Below are positions 39,535 through 42,475 of a stretch of DNA of 42,475 nt, one piece after another. Source of the stretch: Lachnospiraceae bacterium (GTDB taxonomy: Bacteria; Bacillota; Clostridia; Lachnospirales; Lachnospiraceae); assembly GCA_029063085.1 (NCBI GenBank), contig JAIDOW010000042.1, forward strand, positions 1 to 42,475, read 5' to 3'. Each line of letters starts with the position of its first letter. Within the stretch, counting starts at the first letter, position 1. A model generated the notes under the pieces. It worked only from the letters and a program-made list of their open reading frames with translations, was not told the DNA's origin and did no database searches. The position numbers and the translations under genes are program-made.

Positions 39535-41394
39535 TTATTCACCCGCCTCGTTCCCATCCAAAGATTCTAACATTGCATCATATAATGAAATCACCTCATC
39601 AGCGTTCTCATGGATATACTGATAATTCTTTTCCATCTTTTGATATAGCCTTATCATTTCATCCTGATTATCATCTTTTGTAACATACAAATCAACATCC
39701 TCATTTACTAATAGTCCCTCTGCAAATCCACTTAAAAGGCTTGCTGTCGGCGATTCATCAAATAACGCTGTTGTCTGGCTTAAAACCTTATTTTTCTCTT
39801 TAAATTCTTTTCCATAATCCCCACGTTCTGACAACACTCCGCAACGTCTTGCAATTTCTGCTGCATCCTTTGCCTTTTTCTTCAGTTTGGGCAAATCTTT
39901 TCTCTTCTCCTCCAAAAGTGCCTTCACATCCGGTATATTTTCCTCTGTAGCCAGAGGCTCTATTCCTTGAAAAATTGCTTCTATATCATAAGGATTCAGG
40001 CAATACTGGTCAACCGCCTCCTGTAGCGTCATGATCTTTGTTCCATCAATTCTGGCTCCGCCTTCCGTAGCATTGATCACTTCCATACCGCTTTCATTCG
40101 CCTCTTTTACTGCCTGTTCAAACCATTTAAGATATACATAATAATCCCCCCGGGTGATAACGGTATCTTCTACATTGCCTGGCACCTCCATCGTACCATA
40201 TTCATCAAGACCCGCTACTCCACTCACCATGCCACCTGCATAATTAGCACCACCAGTCAATGCTAAATCCTGTCCCACCATAATCAGCCGCTTAAATCCT
40301 GTCATCTTTGCAAAGGAATATCCTAAAGTGGCAACAGAGCCTCCAATCGGCAAATCAATTCCCTTCTTTCCATATTCACCAATCAGCCAATTATAGAATT
40401 TTGAACTGGTTGTACCAAAAATCAGATTCTTTTTACCTAAAACCTCCAAAACCTCCTTGTTTAAATCAGATATATATAAAAAAGGAATCTGCTTCAAACG
40501 TTCATCCTGAAACAATGTAATGCTCTTAGTATAATCCAAAGAACAAAACATATCTGGAACAATATCTCTGTCCAACAGATATTGTGCAGTACGGTCCACT
40601 GCAATAATCATTGCTTTTCCTTTTGCCTGCTTTAAAACCTCGTAATTCTTATCCAGAGAAGGTCCTCCTGATACCAGAATCGCAGGCATATCTTCCGGAA
40701 ATGCCCCAATAAAATCTGCGGTCATTTTGGAACGCACCAGATTTGCAATGTTGGCAATTGCATTTCGCATCATTCTTTTTTGCCCTTCCATTACTGTCTT
40801 TAAATTAACCAATGCACTGGTTCTGCAATCTTTAAACAGATTTGAAAAATCAGCAAATTCTTCTGAAAACAATTCTTTATATTTAGGATGTGACTCTAAA
40901 ATAGTAACACCAACATTAACATTATCAATATTATAAGTTAAAACCAAATCAAAATATTGTTCATTAATACCATTGACAAAGATTTTAATCCGATTATCAC
41001 TTAAAATCTCCGACAGATCGAAATGATGCATAACAAATGCAAACAATTCTTTTGATGGTTCATAAATAAGAAGCAGTGCTTCCTCATTCAATTGGTCAGC
41101 AACTTGCTTTACAATAATGCCGTTTCCAAGCCCCATAAATGCAATAACAGAATTATCCGTTAACTGGATCTTTTTGGCAAATTTCTCTGCTTCCTGCATC
41201 GGTTTATAGGTACTGTTTAACATAATATCCTTTTCTTCCCCATGCATTCCAAGAATTACACTTCCGTCTTTTGCTGTATCTATAAAATACTTCTCTTCTT
41301 CTGCTACCCATGTTTTTACAAAATCAGAAAGTTTATTATAGTCCAGCTCACTCTCGTTCTCCATATAGTGTAAGTTTTTCTCTAACCATTCCAT
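39535..41394 (-). CDS. Maf-type flagellin glycosyltransferase (DUF115), copy 2
   Basis: A 619-residue Maf protein. Core motifs are PAILVSGGPSLDKNYEVL (about 238-255), MFCSLDYTKS, IGGSVATLGYSFAK, VGQDLALTG and INATEGGARIDG. Before it lies the MAF N-terminal Rossmann-like region (VIAFMGLGNG, LLIYEPS). The C-terminal 130 residues are helical and charged. It lacks the extra N-terminal helical domain of copy 1; that domain is instead encoded by the gene just upstream (41398-41661). It should transfer a CMP-linked nonulosonic acid to flagellin. GAGG within the end of the upstream gene is the ribosome site, showing coupling. Confidence 0.88.
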   Translation of the reverse strand: MEWLEKNLHYMENESELDYNKLSDFVKTWVAEEEKYFIDTAKDGSVILGMHGEEKDIMLNSTYKPMQEAEKFAKKIQLTDNSVIAFMGLGNGIIVKQVADQLNEEALLLIYEPSKELFAFVMHHFDLSEILSDNRIKIFVNGINEQYFDLVLTYNIDNVNVGVTILESHPKYKELFSEEFADFSNLFKDCRTSALVNLKTVMEGQKRMMRNAIANIANLVRSKMTADFIGAFPEDMPAILVSGGPSLDKNYEVLKQAKGKAMIIAVDRTAQYLLDRDIVPDMFCSLDYTKSITLFQDERLKQIPFLYISDLNKEVLEVLGKKNLIFGTTSSKFYNWLIGEYGKKGIDLPIGGSVATLGYSFAKMTGFKRLIMVGQDLALTGGANYAGGMVSGVAGLDEYGTMEVPGNVEDTVITRGDYYVYLKWFEQAVKEANESGMEVINATEGGARIDGTKIMTLQEAVDQYCLNPYDIEAIFQGIEPLATEENIPDVKALLEEKRKDLPKLKKKAKDAAEIARRCGVLSERGDYGKEFKEKNKVLSQTTALFDESPTASLLSGFAEGLLVNEDVDLYVTKDDNQDEMIRLYQKMEKNYQYIHENADEVISLYDAMLESLDGNEAGE

Positions 41395-41397
41395 ATA

Positions 41398-41661
41398 TTA
41401 TTCCTCTTCCAGTTCAGCCAGTTTTTCTATCACTTCATATTGCAATATATCTGCCAGTAGGGTCACATCATCTGCCTCCATTGCTTCCATTGCTTCTTTT
41501 AATGCATTCATCAGCTCTGTCTGCAACTCTATATCTGTCATCTCCCCCAAAATTGCACTTAGAATAGGAAGGCAGCGTGCCAACAAACCATACGCATCAT
41601 TTTTCTTTTCCTGATAAAGAAGTTCTGTAATTGTATTTAGAATCTCTATTAAATCTGCCAT
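41398..41661 (-). CDS. Small helical protein matching the Maf copy 1 N-terminal domain
   Basis: An 87-residue, acidic, all-helical protein. Its stretch VTLLADILQYEVIEKLA lines up with YVLLADLLELQLVPFLQ in the N-terminal domain of the Maf protein at 7434-9140, and the preceding helix (ALKEAMEAMEADD / SLQDILAAQENKD) aligns as well. It therefore looks like the same domain encoded separately, a likely partner or chaperone of Maf copy 2. The ATG at 41661 has GGAGGG 5 bases upstream. It lies between a flagellin terminator and maf, with 3 bases to the latter. No name known to me. Confidence 0.7.
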   Translation of the reverse strand: MADLIEILNTITELLYQEKKNDAYGLLARCLPILSAILGEMTDIELQTELMNALKEAMEAMEADDVTLLADILQYEVIEKLAELEEE

Positions 41662-41687
41662 ATTACCCTCCAAAAAATCTCTCTAAC

Positions 41688-41719
41688 ATAAAACAGGCTG
41701 ACCGCTCGGGTCAGCCTGT
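41688..41719 (-). terminator. Intrinsic terminator after the canonical flagellin
   Basis: On the minus strand ACAGGCTGACC (41719-41709) pairs perfectly with GGTCAGCCTGT (41703-41693), loop of 5, followed by TTTATG. It should end most flagellin transcripts, with some read-through into the small helical protein and maf. Confidence 0.85.
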
Positions 41720-41740
41720 AAGTAAAAACTTTTATTAATA

Positions 41741-42475
41741 TTACTGTAAAAGGTTAAGTACACTCTGTGTAGCCTGATTAGCCTGTGAAAGCATAGACTG
41801 TGCAGCCTGCTGTAAGATATTATTCTTGCTGTAGTTAACCATCTCTGTTGCCATATCTGTATCTCTGATATTAGATTCAGCAGATGTCAAGTTCTCAGAG
41901 TAGTTCTCTAAGTTATTGATAGTATACTCCAGTCTGTTCTGGATAGCACCAAGTAATGAACGCTGTGCAGATACCATCTTGATTGCTGACTGAATCTGCT
42001 TGATTGCTGCTGATGCTGCTGCTGCTGTAGAAACAGATGTTGTTGTAAGACCTAACTTCTTCAATGATGTACCACTGATAGAAATTCTAAGTAACTCACC
42101 CTGATTAGCACCAACCTGTAACTGCTTACCGCTATTTGCAAGAGACATTGAACCATCTAATAACTTTGTACCATTGAACTCAGCTTTCTTAGTGATAGAG
42201 CAAATCTCTTCTTTTAACTGTGTAATCTCATCCTGAATAGTTGTACGATCTTCAGAAGCATTAACATCATTACGAGCTTTGATTGCTAACTCACCCATTC
42301 TCTGAAGGATAGAGTGAATCTCGTTCATGTTACCTTCTGCTGTCTGGATAAGTGAAATACCATCCTCAGCATTCTTAACAGCCTGATTCAGACCACGAAT
42401 CTGATTTCTCATCTTCTCTGAAATAGAAAGTCCTGCTGCATCATCTGCTGCACGGTTTACTGCATATCCAGAAGA
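41741..42475 (-). CDS. Canonical flagellin, N-terminus beyond the window
   Basis: Flagellin filament protein; 244 residues are visible and the frame is open to the window end, where it reads SSGYAVNRAADDAAGLSISEK, so about 30-35 N-terminal residues are missing from view. The C-terminal D1/D0 helix is complete: SNIRDTDMATEMVNYSKNN, then ILQQAAQSMLSQANQ and a VLNLLQ end, as in functional flagellins. The central domain is short (a TTTSVSTAAAASAA stretch rich in Ser/Thr/Ala), so this is a small flagellin; these Ser/Thr residues are plausible targets for Maf glycosylation. Followed by a strong terminator and then the Maf-NeuA genes. Confidence 0.95.
   Translation of the reverse strand, partial: SSGYAVNRAADDAAGLSISEKMRNQIRGLNQAVKNAEDGISLIQTAEGNMNEIHSILQRMGELAIKARNDVNASEDRTTIQDEITQLKEEICSITKKAEFNGTKLLDGSMSLANSGKQLQVGANQGELLRISISGTSLKKLGLTTTSVSTAAAASAAIKQIQSAIKMVSAQRSLLGAIQNRLEYTINNLENYSENLTSAESNIRDTDMATEMVNYSKNNILQQAAQSMLSQANQATQSVLNLLQ

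Noticed and set aside
1-42475. tRNA, rRNA, CRISPR arrays, insertion sequences
   Set aside because: Read on both strands; no cloverleaf with CCA-type ends, no rRNA blocks, no regularly spaced repeats and no transposase or integrase frames were seen.

Overview
The window looks like chromosome from a motile, low-GC member of the Clostridia, most likely Lachnospiraceae (Roseburia/Agathobacter/Lachnospira-like). Flagellin genes, two Maf-type flagellin glycosyltransferases, a SleB-type hydrolase, YwmB, SppA and strong AGGAGG ribosome sites all fit. Almost every gene is on the minus strand, so transcription runs from high to low coordinates. No tRNA, rRNA, CRISPR array or intact mobile element was seen.

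Region 1 (1-7400) is housekeeping: a PrcB-like lipoprotein, a secreted SleB-type cell wall hydrolase behind a promoter with WalR-like boxes, a plus-strand phosphoribosyltransferase-like protein, a 35-residue hydrophobic protein, an sppA-RDD-ywmB operon and an orphan acyl-CoA carboxyltransferase. Region 2 (7434-12076) has a Maf glycosyltransferase, a flagellin-like protein lacking much of its D0 ends, and an ABC-2-type permease paired with an ATPase whose nucleotide-binding motifs are degenerate.

Region 3 (12339-36072) is a 24-kb glycan island. In transcription order: a CDP-glycerol phosphotransferase; a HAD-like protein; a soluble sulfatase/LtaS-fold protein; a GT2 enzyme; a small membrane-anchored Rossmann protein; a DUF616 transferase; an AsnB-like amidotransferase; a GT4-like enzyme; a UDP-glucuronate 4-epimerase; an FdtA/FdtB-like dTDP-amino-sugar pair; two methyltransferases (one FkbM-type); a GT2 enzyme; a sulfotransferase; a hexapeptide acyltransferase; a FemAB/GNAT-like acyltransferase; and CysQ, CysD and a CysN-CysC fusion. 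The last three make PAPS and remove PAP, and no sulfate-reduction genes are present, so the sulfate is probably moved onto a sugar by the sulfotransferase at 17740-18960. No flippase, polymerase or membrane-bound initiating transferase is seen, which fits a glycan built in the cytoplasm on a protein, most simply flagellin.

Region 4 (36204-42475) has an unknown acidic protein, a broken HipA-like kinase remnant, a NeuB-cupin fusion, NeuA, a second Maf, a small helical protein that matches the N-terminal domain of the first Maf, and a canonical flagellin cut by the window end. NeuB, NeuA and Maf supply and attach a nonulosonic acid to flagellin. The island thus lies between two flagellin-Maf pairs.

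The most notable inference is a dedicated PAPS sulfation module inside a flagellin glycosylation island. Next is the repeated use of one Rossmann-type (PglD-N-like) domain in seven otherwise unrelated proteins of the island. Function calls are read from sequence motifs only; no database search was possible.
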